Source of the DNA: Candidatus Altimarinota bacterium
GTDB lineage: Bacteria; Patescibacteriota; Gracilibacteria; BD1-5; UBA6164
Assembly (NCBI GenBank): GCA_013368515.1
Contig: JABWCI010000001.1
Coordinates: forward strand, 62,001-126,000
DNA: 64,000 bases
Direction of reading: 5' to 3'
Below the pieces are notes generated by a model that saw only the letters and a program-made list of their open reading frames with translations, was not told where the DNA came from and did not search any database. Each line of letters starts with the position of its first letter. The stretch's first letter is position 1. This document shows, in pieces, positions 46,886 to 58,121 of this stretch. Both the position numbers and the translations under genes were made by a program.

Positions 46886-47722
46886 TTATAAAATTTCATT
46901 TATAAACTCAAAATCACCATCTCAAACTATAACTACATCATAATTCTTTTTATACTCTTCTAAAAGTTCATCGATATTATCATTTAAAAATCAGATTTTA
47001 AGTAAATTATCATAATCAAATCATGCTATCATACCGGGGTCTCATAGACTATCTCAAAGAAGTATTACGTTTTTTCTTGATTTAATCTCATCATATATTT
47101 GAGGAAAATCTTTCAAAACTGTTTCGTCTTTATTAAAAACATGGATTACAGGTTTATTATATCAAATAGCAATTCAATTATCATCCCAAATAAAACTATT
47201 TGAAATTATTTTTATATTATCAAAATTTACTCAATTTTGTTCTAAAAATAAATAATTAGAATCAGCCCCTAATCAATTTGCAGATATTATAACAACTGGA
47301 ACTTTCTTTTTATTCATAAGGTCTAAAAACGAAATAACTCATTCTCTAAATCTTATGATTCCAGAATTAATTGCCTTGTCTATATCTTGTCTTTTTAGTC
47401 AAGATTGGGCAAGTAAATCTAGATGTTTTTCCCACCAAATAGTCATTTGTTTCTTTTTTTCAACCATGTCTATAATGGGACTTATTTCTATAGGATTATA
47501 ATAATCAAATAACTCATATGCTTTTTTACTATACTCTTCTCATAAGATATTTTGTCTTCTAAGAATTGAAATAAGACTAGGTCTTTTCTCTCAATCTATA
47601 AATTCCTTTGTTAAAGTTTTATCAAAATCAGATAATATATGAAGATTTTTATATCAATCATTTTTTATATTTGAAAGAATTTTTTCAAATTTTTGCTTAT
47701 CTACTATAATTATATTTTCCAT
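46886..47722 (-). CDS. UMPH-1 family pyrimidine 5'-nucleotidase
   Basis: 278 aa HAD phosphatase. Motif I is LSDFDKTLTK, motif II VVIISANG, and motif IV LLGDSLGDPGM; the cap includes REGVISFLDLM. This order matches cytosolic 5'-nucleotidase III (UMPH-1), common in eukaryotes and scattered in bacteria. It removes phosphate from UMP/CMP-type nucleotides. Starts 14 bp after the dnaE stop and is probably co-transcribed, linking nucleotide salvage with replication. Confidence 0.85.
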
Positions 47723-47736
47723 AGTTTTTAAAATTA

Positions 47737-50700
47737 TTATCACCATTTATTTTTAATCCATATTCTCAGGTTAACCAAATCAAATAAACTGATTTTTGTA
47801 TCTATTTCTTGTCATTTTAAATCTATAAATACTTTTATAAATCAAGTATTTTCTTTAAGTAAAAATTCTTTTAAATCATGTAAATCTTCTTTTTTTGCAT
47901 GAGATGGAATAGTTATAACAAATTTATCATTCATAATTTGAGCTCATACAACTCATATATTCTCATTTATTTTTTCCTCTAAAATTTCATCAAAATTTTC
48001 TTTTAAAACAATACAATTTTCATTATCACCTGTATCACAAACAATATCTTCTTTTTCTGTTTCAGTAATTTCATTTAAATTCATATTTATAAATCTTTTT
48101 GATTTATCAAACAATCATAAATCTGTAGCTTGTTCTCTTACTTGAGTAATTGTAGCTATTTTAATTTCACGAGCTCTGATACTTTTTCTTTTATACTCAA
48201 AATTTATATCAAGAGAACCTGTAACTATAACTATTCTATCAAGTAAAATCTTATCTTTATAATTTTCTACATCTTTTGGAAAAATAACAACTTCAAAATC
48301 ATAATCAAAACCTTCACATTTTAAAAACATCATTTGCTTTCAAGTTTTTGTAATAAGTTTTCTTGCATCAATAACAACTCAAACTGCTTGTACTATTTCC
48401 TCTTTTGGAAGTTCTTTTTTTTGTTTATCTTTTTCTGAGTTTATTCACATTTCTATGTCTTTTGGAGGCTCATATTTTTCTGGATTTTTTAGCTTATCAA
48501 TTTCTAACAATTCTTCAAAACTCATCTTAAGTTTTTTTGTATTTTGTCATCTTCTAGCACAATATCTTTTTAATCAATCAAGTGCATGTCATGAAACTGC
48601 AAAACCTATCATTTCTTTTTCTCAAGCAAGTTTCTCTTCAAAAGTAAACTCATCACTCTTTACAAGCTCTAATTTATCTTCAAAATCACTACTATTATCA
48701 AAAAGTCATATTTGACTAGTTTCTTTTTGTTTTTCATCACGACGACAATATTTTATTATATCATCAATTGATATCTTCATTTGTTTTCTAACTCAAAATT
48801 CATCCATAGCGCCAGACATAATAAGTGATTCAAGTGATTTTCTATTTACTACTTCTTTTCCACAAAGTTCTACAAAATTTTCTAAGTCAGTAAATTTATC
48901 TTCTCACCTTGATTCTATAATCTTATCAATTGGTCAATCTCAAATTCACTTAATGGCTTTTAATCAAAATCTTATATTTTTATCATCAATATAAGTAAAA
49001 TGCTTTAAAGATTCATTAACACTTGGCGGTAAAACTGAAATTCACTTAGCTTCACACTCACTTACTTCTAAAACAATTCTTTCCATATTTTCCTCATCAC
49101 TCACCATAAGTGCAGTTAAAAATTCTGTTGGATAATACGCTTTTAAATAAGCAGTTTGATAAGCAATATAAGCGTAACAAGCAGCATGAGACTTATTAAA
49201 TGAATAATTTGCAGCAGGCATTATCATTTCAGTATATATATAATTTGTAGTTTCTGGTTTATATTGTCTATAATTAATACCTTTTTCTATAAATTCTTTT
49301 TTTAATGCTTCAATTACATCTAGTTTTTTCTTTCAAACTCATCTACGAAGTAAATCAGCTTCTCAAAGAGAAAATCAAGCCATATATTGAACTATAAACA
49401 TCAATTGTTCTTGATAAACAGCTATTCAATATGATACGTCCAAAATAGGAGCTAGATCTTCATCAAGTTTTCTTTTTTCTTCTAGTATTTCATCTTCACT
49501 ATATCAAGCATCCTCAAGAATTTTTCTCAAATCATCTGTTAGATATTTAAGTTCTTTTCTTTTGTATTTAACATCAATATATGTCGGGATATAAGCAAGT
49601 GGTCAAGGTCTATAAAGTGATACCATCGCAATCAAATCTTCAAAAGAGTCTGGTGCTAAATCTTTTAAGTACTTTCTCATACCATCAGATTCAAATTGAA
49701 AAACTCAAGTTGTATCTCAAAGAGCAAAAACTTCAAAAACTTTCGGATCATTTAAATCAATTCAAAGAATATCTATATCTACATTTTTATGATTTTTTAT
49801 AATTTTTGTAGCTCTTTTTATAATTGTAAGATTTCTAAGTCACAAAAAATCCATCTTTAAAAGACCTAAATCTTCTAAAGGATAAGCACTATATTGAGTA
49901 ACTATACTTTCTGAGTCTTTTGGTGGATGTTGAAGAGCAGTAAAATTAGTCATTGGCTCTGGTGCTATAATAACAGCACAAGCATGTACTCATAATTGTC
50001 TAACATTACCTTCAATTTTCAGTGCATTATCTATAATCTCTTTATATTTTGGATTATTTTCATATGCTTCTCTAAACTCTATACTATCTTCTAAAGCTCA
50101 TTTCAATTTTGTACCTGGTTTTTCAGGAATAAGTTTTGCTAACTCATTCATTTCAGCAAAAGGAATTCAATAAACCCTTCATACATCTTTTACTGCAGCT
50201 CTTGCTGCGAATGTACCAAAAGTACAAATTTGAGCAACTCTGTCTGCTCAATATTTATTTCTACAATATTCTACTACTTTATCTCTTCATGTATCAGCAA
50301 AGTCAGTATCTATATCAGGCATTGAAACTCTGGCTGGATTTAAAAATCTCTCAAAAAGTAATTTATATGGAAGTGGATCTATATCAGTGATTCATGATAA
50401 ATAAGCCATCAAACTACCAGCAGCTGATCATCTACCAGGTCAAACTGGTATATCATTATTTCTGGCCCAATTTATATAATCTGCAACTATCAAAAAATAT
50501 GCATTGAATCACATCTCGTTAACTACCACAAGCTCATATTCTAATCTCTCAATCTTATCTTGTATATCTTGTGTAAATGATTTTAAAATCTCTTTTTTTT
50601 CATCAGTATAATAAACAAGCGATAATGCTTTTAATTCCTCTGGAGAAGTTTCAATTAATTTTTTACTTAAACTTGGTTTATCCAGTTTTTGAACAAGTTT

Positions 50701-51750
50701 AAAAAGTATATCTCTTGATATATTTGCTTTATATCTCCAATTTAATCAAGCAAAAGAAAGATATCTAAGATACCACTCATCACTTGTAAGTTTTTTTACA
50801 TAATTTTCTTTATCTCATCATTTTGATTCATCAAAATAATCTTCTTTTTCTAATCATAAAGCTTCATTATATATTTGTTTATCGCTTTCTGGTAATTCAT
50901 AAGTTGGGATTAATATACCTCAAGTTTCTATATGAATATCAACCATTTCAGCAATCTTTTCAGTGTTACTTAATGCTTCAGGAATAAATCAAAACATCAT
51001 TTGCATTTCTTCAATACTCAAAAAAGAATAATCTCAATTTATAAGAGTTGGTCTATCTGGATTTTCTAATTCATGACCTGTTGATAATGCCATAATTACA
51101 TCTTGAGTTTTAGCATCAGATTTATCAATATAATAACAATTATTTGTTGCAACAACTGGAATAGAATACTTAGAATTTATTTCTATAAGTTTATCTGTAA
51201 CAAATCTTTGCTTTGGAATATCATCATGATATATAAGCTCTAAATAATAATTTTCGACTCAAAAAACTTCTTGATATAACTTAATTCTATCAAGAATTTG
51301 ATTATCTTCTTTTCAAGACAAAATATAATAAGGAATTTCTCAAGAAATAGGTCATGACAAACATACTATTTCCAAATCTCAGACCTCCTCTTTTAATATA
51401 ACTATATCATCAAATTTTATTTTTGAAGTACTAGAAGGATTATCTAAGCTTGCCTTTGAAACAAGAGATATAATATTTCTATATCAATTTAAACTTTTTG
51501 CTAATAATACTAATTTATGATTTATTTTTGAATCAAGAGAAGACTCTACATAAATTTCTGTTCATAAAATAGCCTTAATTCAAGCATATTTTGCTTCTTT
51601 ATAAAGTTCATGACACCCGTGTATATTTGAAGTATCTGTTATTGCAATTGCCTTCATACCAAATGAAACAGCCTTTGATACATAATCCTTTGGCTTAGGA
51701 AGACCTTCTAAAATACTATAATGACTATGATTATGCAAGTGTACAAACAT
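47737..51750 (-). CDS. dnaE: DNA polymerase III alpha subunit
   Basis: 1337 aa, longer than E. coli (1160). PHP domain starts [17 protein letters not shown]. The polymerase core includes IPVGPGRGSAAGSL and [14 protein letters not shown], which bears catalytic aspartates, and [12 protein letters not shown]. Tandem helix-hairpin-helix (KAIKGIGDGPIDKI) and an OB-fold (about 1130-1200) follow, then an acidic C-terminal extension with a second small domain that accounts for the extra length. Replicative enzyme; the whole gene uses many TGA-Gly codons. No intein motif was seen. Confidence 0.96.
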
Positions 51751-51889
51751 AAATTAAACCTATTATTATATCTAAAATATTAAATTTATTGTATCTATTT
51801 TTAATTATTTATCTACTTTTTTTCAATTTTTTTGCATATTTTAAATTTTAATGTTAAAATAAGTTTAAATAATAAATAATTTTCAAATT

Positions 51890-52435
51890 ATGAGTGAAGT
51901 TTTAAAAATTGACAATGAATCACTAGATTTAAAAAAACAAATAGAAAAAGATCTTGTTTCAGCTGAAGAAAAAGCAAAAGTAAATGAAGCACTTGGTATG
52001 TTAAAAATATTTGATTCTAAAATTCCAGATTTTGATATAGATATGACTTATGACAAAAAAAATGATAAATTCTTTTTTATTTCTTGAAATGAAATATTAA
52101 ATATATCTATGGATATATGAAAAATACAAGAAGTTTGAGATGCGCTTATAAAGTTGTTAAACAATAAAAATAAACTTTGAATAACTTGAAAGCAAGATTT
52201 TAGAAGAATATATGAAGATAACTTCTTTTGAAATGCAAGAGATAACCAAGTTTATTATAAATGAACTCCTTTAAACTGAAACAATTTAGACTTAGACTTA
52301 GCAATAAATAACAATAATTTTGTAGAAGAACTTTACAAATTTACTCAAAAAGTAAAATGAATTCCTGAAAAAAATTGGATAATACAAGGAGGAATATGAG
52401 ATAGTAAAAATATATGAATTTACAAAAAGGCCTAG
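51890..52435 (+). CDS. Uncharacterised soluble protein (181 aa)
   Basis: MSEVLKIDNESLDLKKQIEK starts a charged helical N-terminus; the C-terminal part has Gly/Asn-rich turns (PLNGNNLDLDLAINNN) and ends IYKKA. No signal peptide or cysteine. Independent transcript: divergent from dnaE and followed by a terminator. Not recognised. Confidence 0.68.
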
Positions 52436-52455
52436 ATTATATCTAAGCCTTTTTA
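52423..52455 (+). terminator. Terminator
   Basis: 14-bp stem with one mismatch (AAAAAGGCCTAGAT / ATCTAAGCCTTTTT), containing the stop codon of the upstream gene. Confidence 0.75.
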
Positions 52456-52552
52456 TAATTAATATAGCAATATATAAAATGTCAATTCAATATAGTTTAT
52501 TAATAGTATTAAATATGATAAAATATAATAAATAATAATTTAATATAAATAA

Positions 52553-55417
52553 ATGAAAAAAATAGTTTTTATAATTGTATGATTATTTATTGACTTAAGC
52601 CAAACTTTTGCTTGAGTTTTATCAACAAGCTGAAATTCAATTAAAAATCCTCTAAAAAACTGAGAAGAAATCAGTAATTGAACTAACTGAAGTTGGTTTG
52701 ATATTAGTGAAGGTTGATTATTAAGTGATATAGCAAGTTGGGCAATAATAATTATATCGATTTACTTGTTATTTATATTAACAAAAAAAGCAATTCAACT
52801 TGCATTTGAAATATATTATGCAAAGAATTTAAGATACCTAAAAATAACATTGCCTAGAGCTGATTCAAAATTAGATAAAGAGAAAGAAACAAAAAAAGAC
52901 TTTAAAGAAAAAATAGGTACAATGAGTATGTTTTACAAAGCTATTCATAAATTAAGTGAAGCTTGACTAAGAGATACATTAATTAATAGTATTTTTTGAC
53001 ACTCTAAAATATCACTAGAACTTGTATATCAATGAGGAGAAGTAACTTTTTATATTGTTACTTATAAAACTTATGTTAATCTAATAAGTCAACATTTAAC
53101 ATCTACTTATAATGATGCAGAAATTATAGTAATTGATCCTAAGGAATGATTTTATGTAAATCTTGATGAAAGCTGATATCATAAAAGATGAGCTTCTTTA
53201 TGAAAAGAAAATGATGATGTATTTCCTATAAAAATATTTAAATATCTAGAAGATGACCCACTAAACAATTTTACAAATGTTTTTGGTTGACTTTCAAAAG
53301 ATGATAAAGCAGTTTTTCAACTTGTAATAAAACCAGAAAGTTCAAGATACAATAAAAAAGCCATAAGAGCCGCTTGATTAGTAGCAAAATGAAAATATAA
53401 AAAAGAAAAGAAGCATCTATTTTGATTTTTAAGTTTTTTATGGAATCCAATTGTTGCAATTGTACAATGACCTGATAGTATGGTTGCTTGAAATAATGCT
53501 CCTGGTGCAAGTGAATGAGATGCATATAAGATATTTAACCAAGCAGAAACTGAAAGTCAAAAGGTTATGTGAGAAACAGCAGCACAGCCTATGTTTAAAT
53601 CATCTATTAGAATACTTGTTTCTAGCAAAAATAAAAAAAATGCTGAAGAATGAGTACATGCAATAGTTGCTGCAGCATCAATGTATACAGATGAATACAA
53701 TAACGCTCTAGATAACCCTCAAATACTTGAAGATGCATTCCCTTGGTTTTTCACTCCTGCAAGACATTTTTGATTTAAATATAAATTGGTTTGATTTTTT
53801 CAAAATGTATCTTGGTTTTCAGCTGATGAAGTATCAACACTTTATCATATGCCTGATATAGTATACAACAAGTCTCCTATAATTAATTGGTTAGAATATA
53901 AAAAATTACCTCTTCCGCATAATATAAAGTTCCCTAAAGAAGCAACAATTTTAAAAGAAAAAGTTGAAAATTGAAAAGATGAAAATTGAAAAGCAAAATA
54001 TAAAGAAATATGAAAAGATGAAAATTGAAAAATAATATATGAAGAAATTGAAGTACATAGACAATTATGATGATTTCCAGTATTTAAAGATTGAGTTTTA
54101 CTTTGATGGAATGAGTATAGAAATAAAAAAATACCTGTATATTTTTCTAGAAAAGACAGAGGAAGACATCATTATATTATATGAAAGTCTTGAGGTTGAA
54201 AATCTGTTTTTATATGATATTTAGCTAGACAAGATGTCCGGAATGGAGACTGAGTTTGTGTCATAGATCCTCATTGAGACCTAGTTGAAGATGTATTAGC
54301 ATTTACTCCTAGAGAAAGGTTTAATGATGTAATAGTTTTCGACCCAAGTGATGATGAAAGACCAATGTGACTAAATATGCTTGAAGTTATTTCAACAGAT
54401 CCAGAAATAAGAAAAAGAGAAATGGACAGAGCTGCAATGGACGCAACTGAAATATTTATAAAAATTTTTGGTGATGAAATATTTTGACCAAGAATACAAC
54501 ATTATTTCAGAAATTGATGTTTGACACTTATGGAAGATGTCGAAGATGGGGGTACTCTAATAGATGTTCCTAGACTATTTGTCGATGATGCATTTATGAA
54601 ATATAAAGTATCAAAAGTAAAAAACCCTGTAGTTAAATCTTTTTGGGACCATGAATATGCAAATACTTGAGAAAGAGAAAAACAAGAAATGATTCCTTAT
54701 TTTTCAAGTAAATTTTGACCATTTATAACAAATACTACTATAAGAAATATTATTTGACAACCAAAATCTGCTTTTAATATAAGAGAGATTATGGACAATA
54801 GAAAAGTTCTATTAGTAAATTTGTCAAAAGGTAAAATATGAGCATTAAATGCTCAATTACTATGACTGATATTTGTATCTAAAGTAAATATGGCAGCTAT
54901 GAGTAGAGCTGACATTCCTGAAAATGAAAGAAAAGATTTTTATATGTATGTAGATGAGTTCCAAAACTTTGCAACTGAGACATTTTGAGAAATACTATCT
55001 GAGGCTAGAAAATATCACTTAGCACTTATAATGGCTCATCAATTTATTGCACAAATATGAGGTAATAGTTGACAAAAATGAGATAAACCTAGTATTAAAG
55101 ATGCAGTTTTTGGTAATGCTTGAACAATTATGAGCTTTAAAGTTGGTGCAGAAGATGCTGAGTATATGGAAAAAGAATATGCTCCTTTACTATCTCAACA
55201 AGATATTATATGAATTGCTAACTTCACCGCATATTGTAAACTTAATATAGACAATGCAACTACTAGACCTTTTGATTTAAAAACAATATGGGATAACAAA
55301 TATAAAAATCTTGAAATTGCAAAAAAATTAAAAGAGTTATCTAGAACAAAATATGGTAGAAAAAAGAAATATGTTGATATGGAAATTGAGGCTAGACTAT
55401 GAATTATGCCTGAATAA
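52553..55417 (+). CDS. VirD4/TraG-like type IV secretion ATPase
   Basis: 954 aa. Signal-like N-terminus then a membrane helix (SWAIIIISIYLLFILTKKAIQL). Residues 130-520 form a TraC/TraG-type accessory region with a Lys/Glu repeat (KENGKDENGK, near 500). The P-loop IIGKSGGGKS is residues 542-551; G544, G547 and G549 are TGA. Walker B region VCVIDPHGDLVEDVL, then VLLVNLSKGKIG, YMYVDEFQNFATETF and ARKYHLALIMAHQ (motifs of the AAA+/HerA coupling proteins). It couples substrates to a type IV secretion channel or, in CPR, may power a pilus. Followed by three pilin genes; no relaxase is present, so DNA conjugation is not implied. Confidence 0.87.
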
Positions 55418-55445
55418 AAAACAGAAATAAAAGCTCTGTTTTTTT
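55416..55445 (+). terminator. Terminator between VirD4-like and pilin genes
   Basis: AAAACAGA / TCTGTTTT stem and T7 run right after the VirD4-like stop; the 85-bp gap before the pilin gene presumably contains a new promoter. Confidence 0.7.
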
Positions 55446-55501
55446 GTTTTTTTTAATATATGTGATATTATAATATAGATTATATTTTTAAAATAAATTT
55501 C

Positions 55502-56470
55502 ATGAGAAAAATCTTTATTATAACTATTATTTTTATATTAAATATAATATTTTTTACAAATGTTACACATTCAAATCAAACAATTCCTAGTGCAAATAAT
55601 GTACAAATATGAAATAATGCTTGATGAAACTCTCTGACAAACAAATATTTAAACGATTTATGATGAAATTGAGATATAAATGCTTGATCAGATTGAGAAA
55701 AATCAATATATAACTTATTATTTACAATTGCAAAAGATTTAAAAACTATATTTTATATAATAGCATGACTATATTTTCTTATTTTAGTAATAAGATTATT
55801 ATTTTCCGAAAATACAGAAGAGGCTGCTACAAATTTCAAAAAATGAGTTTTGTGGATAACTCTATGAATACTATTAATGCAAATATCATTTTATGTTATA
55901 AATACACTATATGCGAAAGATGTATGATGAACATTGGCAAATAATTTAACAAAAAATTTAATAAACCCGGTAATAAGAATACTAGAAACTGCAGCATCGT
56001 TTTTCTTTATATTGATAGCAATATTTGCATTTTATACAATAATTACTGCTAATTGAGATGAAGAAAAAGTAAAAAAATGAAAAATGACAATTGTTTACTG
56101 ACTACTATGATTTATAATAATAAAACTAGCAAAAGAAATAGTATATGCAAGTTATTGAAGAATTGATTGTAGTGAGCGTACAATATTATGAATTTTTCAA
56201 ATAAATTGAAATAATTGTGCAACTGTAAACCAAATATCTTGAATTTCTGATATAATAATTAAAGTAATAAATTGGTTAAATTGATTTGTATGAATTGCTG
56301 TAATTTTAATGATAATTTACGCATGAGTTCAGGTTCTATTTTCAGCATGAGATGAAGAAAAATTAGCAAAAGCTAAAAAAGCAATAATATACATAATAAT
56401 ATGAATTGCTATATTAATTTTAAACTATTTCATATTAAGTTTCTTAATTAAGCCTGAAATTGTTATTTAA
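55502..56470 (+). CDS. Three-unit VirB2/TrbC-like pilin protein
   Basis: 322 aa. After a signal peptide (MRKIFIITIIFILNIIFF...) and a Gly/Asn-rich segment, three copies of a two-helix pilin unit follow: about 77-137 (GLYFLILVIRLLFSENTEEA, KKGVLWITLGILLM), 158-216 (FAFYTIITANGDEEKVKKGK) and 253-318 (IIYAGVQVLFSAGDEEKLAK). Each has hydrophobic helix, polar (S/T)xxGDEE(K) turn, K-rich start of the second helix. The C223/C239 pair lies in the linker between units 2 and 3. Ordinary VirB2 proteins have one unit. Probably a precursor processed into pilins or a covalent pilin chain; the choice cannot be made from sequence. Confidence 0.8.
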
Positions 56471-56484
56471 ATAAAAATAAATAT

Positions 56485-57387
56485 ATGAATATAATAAAAA
56501 AGATAACTATATTAATAATATTATCATTAGCTATAATTGGGTCAAATAAAGTTATTGCCTCAAATATAGAATGATTAGAAAATATAACTAATAAAAATTC
56601 AATAGAATTATCATGAACTAGTAATGACATATCAGATTCAGTAGCAAATATTTCTTTTAATATATTAAACAAAATAAAATATATATTCTCTTGAATTTTA
56701 TTAATATTTATTGTTTATGCATGAGCACAAATGGTAATGTCAATGTGAACTGATGATGAAGCTCTATCTAAATCAAAAAGATCTTTATGGTATGCGTGAA
56801 TATGATTATTTTTTATAAACATGCCTTGAACAATTTACAATGCTGTTAAATGAGATAAAACAAATATAAGTTGATGAATATGAAGCTCTTGGTCAAATGA
56901 AATAAATAGTACAACAACAAATTTATTTATTAATACTGATATATTTAGTCTAACTTTAAATAACACAGTTATAAAATTTCTTGAAATAATTATTGTATGA
57001 ATAGCTATAATAATAATAATAGTTTCTTGATTAAAAATGATAATGTCTAGATGAAGAGAAGAAAATGTTAGTGAAGCTAAAAATAAAATCATATGGGCAA
57101 TAATATGATTAATATTTGTGGGATTTATTGAAGCATGGCAAAAATTTGCTTATTCATGAAAAATAAATGATTGAAAAAATATATTTGAAACTATTGCAAA
57201 TTTAGCTTTATTCTTAGCTTGACCTATAGCAATATTCTTTCTAACACTTGCTTGATACTACTATATAACATCTGCTTGAGATGAAGAAAGAGCTAAAAAA
57301 TGAAAAACTATTATAATAAATACTGTATTAGCAACAGCAATTTTACTAGTTTCCTATGTGTTTTTATATGATTTAATGTCTTTATAA
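56485..57387 (+). CDS. Second three-unit VirB2/TrbC-like pilin protein
   Basis: 300 aa, signal peptide MNIIKKITILIILSLAIIGS. Three pilin units: about 60-118 (IVYAGAQMVMSMGTDDEALS), 162-222 (VSGLKMIMSRGREENVSEAK) and 238-298 (LAGYYYITSAGDEERAKKGK). Linkers are Ser/Thr/Asn-rich and predicted flexible. Similar in build to the preceding gene but divergent in sequence, so an old duplication. Starts 14 bp after it. Confidence 0.8.
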
Positions 57388-57388
57388 A

Positions 57389-57829
57389 ATGAAAAAAAAA
57401 TTATTAATTATAATAACAGCTTTATGTTTAATATTACAAATATGAATTACTAATGCTGAAGATGCTGTTACAATTAGAACAACAGAAAAAATACCATGAG
57501 TAGAATGTAATCTTATACCTGTACCAGCTGATAAAATAGATGCTGTATGAGCCCCATATTATCCAAATTTATATGATTGTAAGGTGGAAAAATGAGTATG
57601 ACAAATAGTTAGTATGTTATGAAATATTATAAAATATTTTACATATATAGCTTTATTATCATGAGTATTATTTATAGTATACAATGGTATATTGTATAGT
57701 ATGTGATGAGCAGATCAATCATTAAAAGATGATTCTAAAAAAAGAATAATCTGAACTTTAATATGATTAATATTATTATTATTAAGCTGACCAATTTTAC
57801 AACTAATCGCCCCATGGATATATAAATAA
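57389..57829 (+). CDS. Single-unit VirB2/TrbC-like protein
   Basis: 146 aa. Signal peptide (MKKKLLIIITALCLILQIGITNA), a Pro/Cys-containing segment with C40 (VECNLIPVP) and C64 (LYDCKVEKG), then one pilin unit (VLFIVYNGILYSMGGADQSL, KKRIIGTLIGLILLLLSGPI). The ATG overlaps the region just after the previous stop by one base gap. The extra cysteines could cap or link the fibre; inference only. Confidence 0.78.
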
Positions 57830-57863
57830 AAAAGAAAGTGATTTTATTTTCACTTTCTTTTTT
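57828..57863. terminator. Terminator of the pilin operon
   Basis: 14-bp stem AAAAAAGAAAGTGA / TCACTTTCTTTTTT; also serves the two tRNA genes arriving from the other strand. Confidence 0.82.
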
Positions 57864-57874
57864 AGTATTTAATT

Positions 57875-57949
57875 TGGTTGCGGAGATAGGAATTGAACCT
57901 ATGGTCTTCGGGTTATGAGCCCGACGAGATACCACTTCTCCACTCCGCG
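57875..57949 (-). tRNA. Initiator tRNA-fMet (CAU)
   Basis: 75 nt with encoded CCA. Initiator hallmarks are present: unpaired C1-A72 and three G-C pairs (GGG/CCC) next to the CTCATAA anticodon loop. Confidence 0.96.
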
Positions 57950-57973
57950 ATAAAAAAAATAACAATAAGTTTT

Positions 57974-58048
57974 TGGTACGGCTACGGAGAATCGAACTCC
58001 GGTTACCGGGATGAAAACCCGATGTCCTAACCACTAGACGATAGCCGC
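57974..58048 (-). tRNA. tRNA-Glu (UUC)
   Basis: 75 nt with encoded CCA; anticodon loop TTTTCAT, acceptor GCGGCTA/TAGCCGT with a G-U first pair. Confidence 0.95.
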
Positions 58049-58069
58049 ATATGTCTTATTGCAGATGCA

Positions 58070-58121
58070 ATTATATACAAAAAAAAAATTAGTCAAATGT
58101 TTTTTTGACTAATTTTTTTAT
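58070..58121. promoter_or_regulatory. tRNA promoter nested in the cyclase terminator
   Basis: A 15-bp perfect stem (58083-58097 with 58104-58118) ends the cyclase gene on the minus strand. The same DNA supplies TTGACT (58091-58096) and, 15 bp on, TATAAT (58070-58075) for the tRNA-Glu/fMet pair. Terminator and promoter are thus physically overlapped. Confidence 0.72.

Noticed and set aside
47737-51750. Intein in dnaE as explanation of its length
   Set aside because: Polymerase motifs are contiguous and no splicing-block motifs or C-terminal His-Asn were seen; the extra length is at the C-terminus.
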